Shown here: positions 38,306 to 51,500 of the stretch, in pieces
How positions within the stretch are numbered: position 1 is the stretch's first letter
How the letters are laid out: each line of letters opens with the position of its first letter
Assembly (NCBI RefSeq): GCF_000002235.5
Contig: NW_022145605.1
Coordinates: 35,928,579 to 35,992,578 of the forward strand
Reading direction: 5' to 3'
Length of the DNA stretch: 64,000 nucleotides
From: Strongylocentrotus purpuratus
Taxonomy: Eukaryota > Echinodermata > Echinoidea > Camarodonta > Strongylocentrotidae
Translations under genes and position numbers: made by a program
The notes under the pieces: generated by a model
Databases searched by the model: none
Seen by the model: only the letters and a program-made list of their open reading frames with translations
What the model was told of the DNA's origin: nothing

Positions 38306-41300
38306 CATCCCACCTGTCTTTTCAGTCAAGGGAACATTGAGCGAGGACACCATCCGATTCTTCCTTGGCCAGATAGGTAAAGTATTACCATCATTGTGTG
38401 TGCGTGTATGCTGCGTGATGTTTACATGCTCTGTGCTTTGGGGGATTCCTCTTTGTCATTGATTGTCCAAAGTCCATAAATACATGTACATTACATGGGT
38501 CTTTGTTCATGCATGGGTTGTTTTGTTATCTTTGTTATGTACATTGTACCATTTTATCAAATATATAATCTAGTATTATTTAATGCATGGGTTGTGTTGT
38601 CATTATTACAGATCTCCATATGTTTGTTGGATTAGACAACCTTTTATGGTATGATCTACATGTACATGTAGTTCTGACAACTTCCTTTTTTTAAAAAATA
38701 TATTTTTTAAACTGATGGTCGTTTCTTAATTTCATGTGTAAATATGCTTTCTATTTCATGGAAATGACCATGATGTTTCTTTGTTTAAACCCTAAGCTTT
38801 AATTTAAATTCTTTTTAGGCCTTGGAATTGGTGATATGGTGATAACAAGAGTATGCTTGTAGTAGTTTCAAAAGAATAGCTGTGAAGTTGTGTAAAAGGC
38901 AATCTTTACAGTACTTAGCAATCTGATGACATCTTTGTATATTATTGCATATTATATCCCTTCATGTTGATGCCACTCAGACTCATGTTCTCTCATCCCA
39001 GTGTATTAATATTAAAACAGATAAAAATGTCTCTCATTAAATGTCCTTGAGATACCTGCATAATTTTTGCCTACTGAACACACTACCCAAGAAATTTAGT
39101 GGCAATGTACATGCCAAATAGAATATGATTTATAGCCATATTCACAGTCTCTTTGCATCCCCTAATATGACAGAATGAAAGAATTAAATATATCTTAAAA
39201 TTTGATTCAAATAAAAGATAAAAATTAAACAAACAAAAAACAGTATAATAAAACCACTTGAGTTAAAGCCCCTATAAAGTGTGGGGAGCCCCAAAAATTT
39301 GATAGCACAATTTCACTTTTACTGTATCATAATGTGAAAGAAAATGTTTTATAGGACACATTTCTGAAGGAATAAATTTTGATGAAAGAATACAAGATTT
39401 AGGTTTTATGTGTACAACAGAATATCCAAATTATGTATTCTTTTATCAATATTTTTTTTTAGGAAATCTTTGCAGAAATGTGTCTTAAAATATATGACAT
39501 CCTCTTTCACATTATGATACAATTTAAGTGAAGTTTTGCCATAAATTTTGGGCGGATTTTGGGCTCCCAACACTGTACAATATATATGTATGATTAAATT
39601 TGAGAGATCGCAGTACCGGATGAAGGACTTCATTTTTTGAGAGAGGTGAAGAGTACAAAAGTGTTGATAAATAGTGTCTGCAAGGCAACCAAGGATATAT
39701 ATACACCCAATCCAGACATTTATAAACAATTCGTCCTTGTTTTCACGAAGTGACGGTAGTGAGGAAAAGCGTAACGCAAAGTGAATGCAATTTTTTTTTC
39801 ACTACCGTCACTTCGTGAAAACAGCGACGAATTGTGTCTGGCTATACAATGATGTTATGAGTTTGTTGTTGTTATGAAATGCAGGAATGATGATTTTATG
39901 ATGAGTCATAAGAGGCTAGCTTGAAAAAGGAAATACACATACCGTACATACAGTTTGTTTATATTTAGGATTAAGCTAATTTTATTATGCTTCTATCCTA
40001 TAAATGTAACAAACTTTGTTTATTCATGAATATATATGCCTTAGCTGAATATATTTTGTATAAAAGCTGCGCTATATAAATTTATTATTATTATTATTTT
40101 TATTATTATTACATCATTAAATATGATTAAGTCTTCATGTGCAACTTTCATCGTTATTTTTTGAATCTGAACTGTAATTATGATAATGATAACAATCATG
40201 ATGTATAATCATTCAGTTAATTATTACATAATAATAATAATAATAATAATGATGAAGATGATGATGACAGTGATGATGGTGATGATGACAATGATGACGG
40301 TGATAATGATAATGATAATAATATGTCTCGTTTACTGAGGGCCCTGCGATCATATTATTACCCCCGGCTTTAGCACAAATACACAACAAGCATTCAAAAA
40401 ATGTCTTCTTAATGGGGCACCATTTACTACAGTGTACATCTGGATGCAGAGTGGTAAAACGTAGATTAATATCTTGCCAAAGGGGACTCGAACCGCGAAC
40501 TATTGGATTTACAGTCCACTAAACCTCTACATTTCACTATAACGGTGAAAACAAGATATGTTTGCATGCTTTGCACAAAGCAATGAAAAATCCAGTTAAA
40601 AGATAACTATTATTAATATGACCATGGACCCTACTACAAAAGGGTTCATATAATTTAACCTCCATGATGTTTGTTTAATAACTCATTAAAAAGAAGGAGG
40701 TCAGCATGAAAGCGGATCACTTGTAAAGGGTACTATATCATCTACAGTGTGCACAAGCAGCTTTTCCACCCGCATACTGTATAGATATTATTATTTGTTA
40801 TTTATGATAATAATAATAAAGATTTATTGCACCAACTCAAAATGACGGATGTGCTCAAGGTGCTAAAAGAAAAAGAAGTACATGAAAAGACACGAAAATG
40901 AAACAACTACAAGAATACAATTAGAACTACTGGAAAGCAATTTTGACAATATGAGTTTTTATGGAATTTGTAAAGTAATCTTTGCCTGAAATTGGAGATG
41001 CGGCCTTTAAGTGAACATGACCTCCTCCTCTTAGCTAGAATGAGCGTACTTCAATTTGAATTATATTGTTTGAGTAGTGTCTACTTGAATTATGCAGTCC
41101 ATATAGAAATCTCTACTCCTGAGAATGAGTGACCCCATTGCATATATAAGTTATACAAGCCTAAAGGCAGAGGGACTGCATTGACGGCGGGATGGTTCGA
41201 AAGTGACATGAACTATGATTTGTTTTACAATATTCAATGCTATAAACATAAAGGATAAAGGAAATTTGATTAACCAACACGCTCTACAAATTGTCATCTT

Positions 41301-44300
41301 TGAGCAGTGGGCAGGTACTTTGAAAGGAACAATACTTTATGTTGATGTATGAGTCAGACACAAAAGTTGGCTTTCAAAAGAGATTGTGACTCATTTAAAA
41401 CATTTAGTTGGTGACTCTGAAAACTTCATCAAACTAAGCAGAGTCTGTACATGTATAAACTATAAAGGTTATCATCCTGTCATTTAAACTTTGTATGGCC
41501 ATTAAACACAACTTCATAGATGCTGTAATAATAGTTTCATGTTAATATATGGACAAGATGTTCCTGTATTTTGTTTACTTATCAAACCCTTCAGAAGTAA
41601 TTGTTATGATATTCAATGTAATATTGGTAGTTTGATTTTATCTTCTTACTTGAGCTCAGTTTTCAGAGGTTTGAGATCAGCTGACATTACCGTTCATTTT
41701 AACTTAACAATAAATGTTATACTTATTTGCTTTATACAAGTCTTAACTTTTTGTATAAATTAATATAACTGAATAAATCCAGGGATATGAGCTTGTTATC
41801 AGAAACTAATGCACATTCAATATATTTTATTGGTTTACTTTAAGACCCTGAATTTCCTAGTATGTACTGATCTTAGATTCATGCGCATTTTGTAATTGTT
41901 GATTTAATATGTTTTGTCTTCCTATGTAGCTTGTGCAATGAAAGCTATTCATGAGAAAGGCATCATCCATCGAGATCTCAAGCCTCAGAACCTTCTTCTC
42001 AGTCATAACAGCAAGCATAAAGTACCTCATCCTAATGAGATACATCTCAAAATAGGTTGGTCATTATATTCTCTTTTTTTTACATTTTTTGTATAGTAAA
42101 CTCATTTTGTATTCTACTATTAAATTATTCTGTTGATTGGAAATTTGTTTAGAAACCTTGGATTGGGGGAGGGGGGGGGGGATATCTCTCCCCCTCTCTC
42201 TCTCTCTGGAAGAAATATCTTGGAATTTTGTGTTCTATTTACTTTTCCCTGGGTATCATACATGCAAATATGTACATTATATCTTTGGATTACTTTCTTA
42301 TTCTTTTATATTTATATTTTTTGCTTACCCTTCAGTATTGCATTCTCCTTTAACCTCTCTTTAATTTCTGTTTCTCTTGCTCACTTGCTCCATCTCTTTT
42401 ATTCGCTCCCCTCACTCTTTCTGCGATCCGTCATCTTGGCTAACTTTATTAACTTTGTCTTTGTTTTTCAATTCCTTGTGCAATTTGTTTTAACCCAGCC
42501 CATCCTCTCACAAATGTTATGAAGCATCAAAGTAATGAGTCATTATCAAGTTATGAATATCCCTTGATTTTGTATTCTTTCCTTTCGTGTATCCTAGCTG
42601 ACTTTGGGTTTGCCAGGTTTCTTGAAGGTGATATGATGGCTGCAACACTGTGTGGGTCTCCTCTCTATATGGTGAGTCCTGTATGACTGCAATATATATG
42701 TAATCTTAGATGCCCAAAATATACCCAACCATTGGCAAACTTGGTTTCTTTGAAGATGACCTGACCTGACCTTGTGGTATGGCTTTATAATGTGGACAAA
42801 CTTGAATCTACATGCCGCACACATTAATTTAGGGGAGGAAAGATAATATGTTAATGTAGACCTCAGAAGTGAATTAGTTAGTTTTAAAGACAGTTAATTG
42901 AACAGTTGCAATACAATTCTGATTGAAAGTACATTTTGTTTGAGAAATTAAAACAAGACATGATAAAGCTACTTTGAGTTATACTCTTTAATATGAAGAT
43001 AGACTACACAGCTACCTTTTATTGGCATAAAGTCATTTATTTATTTTCTATTATTGTCATTTGCATATATTCCTTATTTGCGACTGAGGAATGGAGAAGG
43101 GGGAAGGCAGAGGCTTCACACTCTGTATATGAGTGTTACGATGGTAGCACAAAAAGATCCTTATGGCTGCAAGTCTTTTGTTTTGGTATTTCAAACACTT
43201 TTGTTATGGCCCAAACCTCCAATATATCTACTTCAGTTTGTAACTTTAAAGACTTTAACCAAGATGATTGTGATATGTATACCACAGGCCCCTGAAGTGA
43301 TTACATCCCAGCATTACGATGCCAAGGCTGATCTATGGAGTATAGGAACCATTATATTTCAGTGTCTCACTGGTAGTGCACCCTTCAAAGCTGCTAACCC
43401 TCCAGAACTCAAGAAGCTTTATATGAAGGCCAGGACATTGGACCCCAAGTAAGTACCATGGATCTCATTTTTACCAGAATCATCTTATAGCTATATGAGA
43501 ATCATATATGTAGCTATAAGATAAGTAAATAGTTTTTTCCTTGTCTGAACATCGTACATTGAATGGCCTGTTTCAGCATTGTTTCGACAGAAAACTTGAT
43601 AAAGAATCAGCATCTTGTTCTATTCTGAACGATGTATGTTACATAAATCGCGTAAGTGGGCGGTGCTTATCGCAAGCGCACACTGATGATTGGCCAACAG
43701 TCGTCTCATCTGACCTTGTCATAACTTGTTTCTTTGTGCGATGTTCTTATCCAGTCTGTACGCTCCTTACGCTTTATGATGATTCTTTATGAGTTTGGAC
43801 TAAATTGTCTTCAGTCTGAACATGCTATTAGTGAATAAGTTTGATCCTATTTTACGTGCACCTGTGGGCTGTGGCTTGATTTGTCTTACACAAACACACA
43901 CACTCATCTTGTCTATGACACGATTTTTGAAAAAAATTATACAATTGAAAATAGGACAAGTGTGTACACATAGGATCCCCTTATAATGTCCAGGGAAGGC
44001 CATTTAGATTGGATAATTGGCCAAGTATAATATATTTTTGTAGTTATGACCTACATAGTACAGGGAGACTGACCTACATGTTCTTCAAAACATCATACCA
44101 TGATTACAGAAGATGTATTATTATTATGGAGCCTAGATAAGAAAAGTGAGACAGTCAATATACTTTGGTCATTAAAAGTTTGAAGACCCCTCAATATATA
44201 ACGTAGGTTTTATGCATTGATTGATAGGACTGACCTGATATCATAAAGATGAAGTTAAAGTTTGAATGAAATCAAGGGTCTAATTTGACTGACAAATTTG

Positions 44301-47300
44301 GTTAATTGCTGTACTTATGTATATTGTGTGGTATACATGATGTACCTGTCCGAATTGTTACCTAAATGAAGTGATATTCTCCATTTCTTGCTAACTTGTT
44401 CATTGACTGATTGTTAGTGATGTAGGGCATTGTTTAACCCCCACAATCAGTAAGTTATAATGCAGAAGTTTGCCAGTGAGATAAAGCTTAAACATCAAAC
44501 TATAAGTCGTTAAGTGTCTACTGATAAAGGTCATGTACACTTTATCCTACATTTCAAGGGAATATAAACACACTGATTCTTTGCACTGAATTTGACCTTT
44601 GACACCAAATTTCGGTGCGATGTCTGAAAATCTTTTATATGATGTTCATAGAGCTGCCATATTATTTTGTTTTATATGCATTCCACATTCCTACAACTGA
44701 AATACAATAACTGGTAGACAGATGAATGTAATAATAGTTCACATAGGTAACATGTTTAATTGGAATATATTTTGTAAATGGCATATGTTTTAAAGATATG
44801 TTGATGACTATTAATGACGCTTTCATTGTTTGTTATTGTAAGCAGTCGTGGTCTTTTGGATGCTTCACTGGACTGTGAATCACATGGTTTGTGATCCAAG
44901 TCCATTGGCAGCACCAGTGTTCTTTAGCACGTCATCAATCTACATTTGCCACTCTCCACCCAGATGTAGTAAATGAGTACTTGGTAGGAAGTTATTCCTT
45001 GAACGCTTGTAGCTCCTGGGATAAAATCAGAGTATCCCCTGGTTAAAGTGTTTGTGCAATATGAATATTTTTATTTTTCATATCTGTGATAACTAAGTTC
45101 ACCTGTGATCTTCATTTTTCTTTGTTTGATTTTATTACCAGTATACCACCAGGGACATCCAAAGCACTCAAAGACTTGCTTATAAGACTACTCAAAAGAA
45201 ACCAGAAAGACAGGATAGAATTCGGTATGAATCAAATTGTATTTATCAATTAATTGTTTTAGAATTAGTACTGCAACAAATTTTTGTAAGAAATAGTGTA
45301 AGAAATAGTGAATAAGTGGGATAAAGATCAACTTCATGGTAGTCAATAAATTCTGATACATGTTTATTCTAATGGCAGACTTTTTTTCATCAAGTCAAAA
45401 CCTGTTCACAAACATGTTCGATATTTGTATTAGAGAATTTAGTTTGTATTGTCCTCATACCCTCCATACTCTCTCTTTCTATTTCCCTTTTGTTCATCTG
45501 TCTGTCTGTTTCTATCTCTCTCATTCCCTTCTTCTTGTTCACTCTCCTGCACATATTATCTCTCACTCTTCTTAAGATCCTTACTCAGTATTTTGAGGGG
45601 GGGGGGGGGAGGGAGGGGTGTAATTTAAAATTTTCAATTTGATAATTACTCAGTGAATCTCATGTTTAATGACATTTCATTTATATATTTATGTTGAATT
45701 AATCTTCCTTTCTTTTCTCTACAGACAAATTTTTCAGCCATGACTTTTTGGGAAAGAATCTTAAATCTACCTCAAGTAAGTGCTTTTTTATTTGGGCAAA
45801 ATTTTCTTATTAGAGCAAATTTGTATCAGAAAAGATTATCAGCAAATGAGCAGTTGAAATAGTATATATATTCAGATTTCTATACATTACGTTTTATGTA
45901 TAATCCTCTGAGTGAAACATAATACTTTCCCAAATTGTTTATTGTATATTGCTATTACAAGTGGTTCAGAAATATAGAATAAAATCTTGATTCAAATTAC
46001 TATTTTTAACTCACAGTGGCCAAAGAAATGCAAATAAAATGCTATACAGTGACACCTGTTTATAAAGACCACTCAAGGGAGACTAGAACTTGAGGTCTTT
46101 ATGTACAATATCTGTACATTTAGTGAAAAATATGAATGCAGTCTCTAAAGAAGGTTGGTCCCTGAACTGTATTTGTTTTCATAATGCAAAAGACACATTG
46201 AATTGAATGTGCATAGAACCGAATGTTGTTCTCTTAAAAATATAAACCAGGGCTCCACATTATCAGGTTACCACGACATATGAGGGTCCAAAATTGATTT
46301 CCGAACCCCCCAAATGTAAATTTGTACAAAGGGCTCATGAATACAGACTTACAGGCCTGATTTCACAAAGGAGGTTTGTCGACGAACCTTGGTTTTCGTG
46401 CGTTTCGACGTGTTTTTACAAACCAGGTTTGTAAAAAATGTGTAAAAACGCGTCATATGACGTACGAAAACCAAGGTTTGTCGACAAACCTCCTTTGTGA
46501 ATTCGGTCCACAGTGTGAAGCCCTGCATAAACAGCAGTACAACATACATGTAGAACTGAATCTTGTATTTGCAGCAGTGCAACATTGATACAATTATTAA
46601 AGAGAATATGTTTGCACTCCTGTAGCTTCCCCAATGCCAGTCCCTAGCCGGACATACAGCTTCAGCTCGGACTCACCTGGTGAGAGGCGCTCCCTGTCCG
46701 TCTCCCCGCTCTCAGGACACATGCCCATCTCATCCCCTGAAGAGCCATCACCATCATCCGTTGGGTGTGGTCCCAGAGGGTATAGTATCAGTCCTCTAGC
46801 TGCCCCGCCCTTGATCTCAACAGACAGACCTTCTGCTGCCAAGGGACTACAGGAGAAGCTCAGACTCTCATCAGGGATGGGCTCTTCAGATTTAGTTGAA
46901 GATGTAAGTTTGAATATTTATGGCCTTAGACCAGAAAAGTAAATCAAAGAATAACATTCAATAATAATAATACACAACATTTATTAGGCGCTTAATACGG
47001 GTGTCTCTAAGCGCACCATTGTCTGACTAAAAAATTATTTACCAAAACTTGTAATAAACACACAAATTATAAATCTGTTCTTTATTCAATAAATCATGCA
47101 TACATAATAATAAAAATAAGGTCAAACATAGGATCAAACATAAGATCAAACAAACAAGAAATAAGACGGTGTGCACCTCCTTTGACCGACTCACAACTGA
47201 AGAATATCATTCATGCATTAAAAAGGTGCGTTTTCATCAAGGACTTAAATTGGTCAAGAGAATGAATATTCAAGAGGGACATACTGAAGCTTTTCACGTA

Positions 47301-48547
47301 ATGTTTCTGTTAGTATTGTCCTATTTTGGCTCTGTATTCATGCTTGAGGTTCACTCTGATTAATTGCAAGATAAAATGCTTCAGTATGTCTCTTCGGTGC
47401 TATTCTTTGATTTGTAGTACCTAAAATGTTATTGTGTTCATCATAGACAAGTGTGTCTTTGTATATACTGGGTATGCTAATGATTGTTATTCACTCTTTT
47501 GAATGGTGAACATTTCTGTGAAGTGTAGCACTAATTGAACTGCCTTTACAATACTATCCTAGATTCAGAATGATGTACAAGGATGATAATGATTACAACT
47601 AAATGTGAGAATGGCTGAAGAGACCAGTGATTACTATGAAGATGTTAGTCTCTGTCATGGATAAAAGATTAACCAAGCATTATAATAAAAACTTTATGTG
47701 AAGCAAACTTTTCAATTCTGATTTAAACAAAATATATACATATACGATAGGTCACTGATTGCATTGCCACTAAAATGCATTACAAAATTAAAATTGGAGA
47801 AAGTTTATGTATTTTATGATAATTCCATTACTTTGAAATTCAATGTCACATATATTTCTTGCATCCCTCATTCTGTTTTCTGTTCAATTGCTTGCACTGA
47901 TTTATGATTCACTTATGCTATTAAATAAGGTTTATGATTACTTTATTTCAGGACTTTGTAATAGTACAGCCGAGCATTGTCTCAGAATTATCATGTAAGT
48001 AATGCCATCCATATCAGTACTTTCGTGTTTGAGTATTGTTTTCCCTCAGCTCAGATTTTTCTATTTTTCATAACTGAAACCCATAGTCCAAGTTATGTTG
48101 TATATATATATATTAAGTATATATATTAATGTTGGTTCTTATGCAAGATTGCTCATATGCTTATTTTTATCTTTCAATTAAATGTACATACTCCAATGGT
48201 TTCAAGCTAAGGATATTTTGCATACATCATTCATTATTATTTCATATTTTAACCATAGCTACCTGGTATTTAAATCTGACAATTGTTTAAATATAACACC
48301 AGTTGTGGGTTGTGCATATCAGTGAGGGATCATGGGGGTCATGCCAGAGCACACATTCAGAACATGCGCAACAGTCTGAATTTGACCACATGGACACTCA
48401 CACAGGTCAAAGTCTTTGTAGCCAGATTGTAGGCGGTTCAGCTGAACCTAGGGCTTCCTGTGAATATTACTGCCAGGAACCTGGGTGAGAGGACCATTTC
48501 AAGGGTAGTTGGTTCTGTAGCACCATCTACCTCAAGGTTCTCAACAT

Positions 48548-48583
<36 letters not shown>

Positions 48584-51500
48584 TGCGTCCCAGAAAAAAT
48601 GAAACCGAGAAGTATCAATATTTATCATAACTTATTCACATTTATAATTAATAAATGACACATGTTTGGAAAGCTTAGACCCTCCTCTTTCATTTGATGC
48701 CATTTATATGATGCATATTTCACGCATGAGTGGTTAAAATGAATTTGAAGAGAGGGAACCAAAAAATCATTTGACGGACGGTATCTGAATTTTAAAGAGA
48801 AAATCACATTTTTAGAAAGTTGAGTTTCTGCTCTTTCGTATGACACCTCAGTCAGGAAAAATGAGCTAGGAATAACAAAGTTCTGTTTGTTTAAAGTAGT
48901 GCTTGCATTTCCATATTTCTATTAAACGCATTCATTTTCACTGGCTGTCTGCCATAGCAACAAACGGAATTAACAAAAGACTTAACTCCGTTTCGTTGAC
49001 AATCAGCCGTAGACGACATACTTAATGCATGGCTGATTGTCAACGAAACATAGTTAAGTCTTTTGTCAATTCTGCTAGTTGCTATGGCAGGCAGCCAGTG
49101 AAAACGAATTTGTTTGATAAAATTATGGAAATGCAAGCACTACTTCACACAAACAGAACTTTGTCATTCCTTGCTCATTTTTCCTGATTGAGGTGTCATA
49201 TGAAAGGGCAGAGACTCAACTTTCTAGAAATGTGATTTTCTCTTTGAAATTCAGATACCATCCGCCAAATTATTGTTTGGTTTTGATCTATTAGTGTAGC
49301 TTCTATTCCAACACTTTGTCATATGTTATTTCCTTTTCAGATGAAACCAGTGGTGCTAGCATTAATGTGCAAACTACAACAGATGTAATAACAATACGAA
49401 GGTGAGTCCAATTCTACTGTCCGCTCGTTCTCTTTTCAAGATTGGAAGGTAGCGTTCACAAAGTCACAACAAAGAGAGGAAAACAATACAAGATTACATC
49501 TCTCAGTCTTGCAATATTATAAAAGAAATTATGTTCCATTTAATGTTTCCATTTTCATGTACACATATAACAGATTTGAGTTCTTATGTCATGCATTGTT
49601 ACATGGCAAGAACATGCTCATGGAATGTGGACACCCAATTGTAAAGTCTATTATTTTGATAAATCATTTTAGTAATGTAATCAAATTTAAAATGTCTCAG
49701 TAACATTGCCTCAGATTCTGAAACAAAATCCTGGATTTAGCTCATGTTGCAATCATAATTATAAATCTTAAGGTCAGTCAGGAACCATGACTTTTACAAG
49801 CCGATCGCCTGTCTGATTATCAAGTTCAAGTTATCAAGACACAAGCCCTTGAGGCTTTTTTCGGGACACTCTTTTCTTTCATTTATTTGTATTACTAGCT
49901 CTTATGTATGTATTACTCTGTTATTTTGATGTAAACATGAAATTATGCATGACATACTGTAAACTTGTTTGATTTTTCAATTGTACATATTGGAAGAAAT
50001 AAATGAGAGCTATATGCTCTCTCAATCAATAAAAAAGATATTTATGATTGGAAATGATTTCATTCACCCGTTACAAATAATTGTATGTCAATAGTCAGAA
50101 TGTGAATTTTATGCATAAGTTGTTGCTAGGTAGGACAAACCTTATGGCTTGCTCTACCTTACAACACAGAATGTATGCAATTAGCATTCTGCCTATTGAA
50201 ATACAACTATTTGTAACTGGTGAAAGAAATCATTTGTAATGAGGCACTTAAAGGTAAAGACCAGTTATGGTCATGCGATTGCATTGTGAAAGAAACGTTG
50301 TGGAATCGATCAGAAAAGGTTGATCATCTAGCATCTAGCATCTGCAAGGTTCTGGAATCATCATAATGATAAGAAATTTGGCCCATTCTTCGTAAAGTTA
50401 CAAGCACTATACACAAAAAGATGTATATGGGACTACCCTATATCTCTCACAGACCATGAGAGAAACAAATTTACCAAACATATGAATTAGTAGGCGGTTT
50501 CCCGGCAAATTTTGTATCATCATGTATTAGTCAAAACATTCTTTCACATGATTGGTAATGAGAGCTTCCATTTCATTTTTTGAAATTGGGGCGTTTCCAA
50601 TACTGGTCTTTACCTTTAACAAAAATTACAAAACTGTCTTATCAAATCTGAATTTTCCAATACAGGCATTATTTCATTTGCAATGATTATAACACTAATT
50701 TACATTTCTCTTTCTCCTTAATCCAGCAATTCTTCTCCCATTATGTCAAGTAGTAGAGGTCATTCTGCTCAGCCAAAGTCCAGCACAAGCCCAGTGTCTG
50801 GCAGAATTATGGCTGCGGTAGTTAGAAGGAAACTGCCCTCTCCAAGTGAAAGGTCAGTGTATTTCATCTTTTGACAGTTTTACATTTAAACCTGTATATA
50901 AAGATGGCTCTAAGGGAAAAGGAAAGCAGTCTTTATAAACTGTGTATGTCTATAAGACATGTTCCAAAAAGAAAATTGTTTAAGTGATTAATTATATTTC
51001 ATAAGTATTTACATGTATTCCTTGAAATCCACCATGTGTTGACAATGACTACCTGTGTCCTGTTGCATAACACTTATCATTAAAGGGAAAGTCCACCCTG
51101 AAATTAAGTTAGTTTCAATAGGAGTAGAAAAATGAGAGAAACAAGTCAGTGAAAGTTTGAGCAAATTCCGATTAAAAATAAGGAAGTTAGGATTTTTGAA
51201 GTTGTGATCAATCAAACACAAATTGGCAACTCTATGACGTATCATGCGAGCTCAACTTCCATTTGCTCAGTACTAAAAAAATCTAAAATTTTCATTTTCC
51301 CTCAAGAAAAATTTCAACCATACATGCACCCTAAATATAATAATTGCAAATATGTTTCTATACTCCCCCTGCAAGGAACAAATTTATATTCCGTCATCAA
51401 TAACGAAGAAAACATGATTTTATGGAATATTATGCACAAAGCAAATGAAGGAGAGCTCGTATGATAAGTCACAGAGTTGCCAATTTGTATTTGATTGATC

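Larger units (their letters stand above)
35978..38325 (+). other. ULK1/2 intron 4
   Basis: Contains a 99 bp palindromic MITE (36817-36915) and a CT-rich tract (38118-38301) that merges with the exon 5 acceptor polypyrimidine tract. Nothing else bounded. Confidence 0.8.
38377..41929 (+). other. ULK1/2 intron 5
   Basis: Holds a TA-flanked fold-back (39277-39575), the inverted copy of the palindromic MITE (39731-39830), an ATT-tailed retroposon end (40060-40111), GAT/AAT simple repeats (40230-40322) and a reverse SINE-like element (40340-40545). Confidence 0.8.
49402..50726 (+). other. ULK1/2 intron 13
   Basis: Two short DNA elements (50052-50246 and 50252-50615) lie almost back to back in its 3' half. 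The 5' half shows nothing distinctive. Confidence 0.75.

Noticed and set aside
40484-40494. Possible tRNA gene (reverse B-box)
   Set aside because: No cloverleaf can be drawn around it; the flanking core is shared with three other SINE-like copies.
46626-46942. Reading exon 11 through its donor to the stop after 46903
   Set aside because: The gtaagt donor at 46904 and the LIR exon at 47952 restore the expected ULK order; read-through would truncate the protein.
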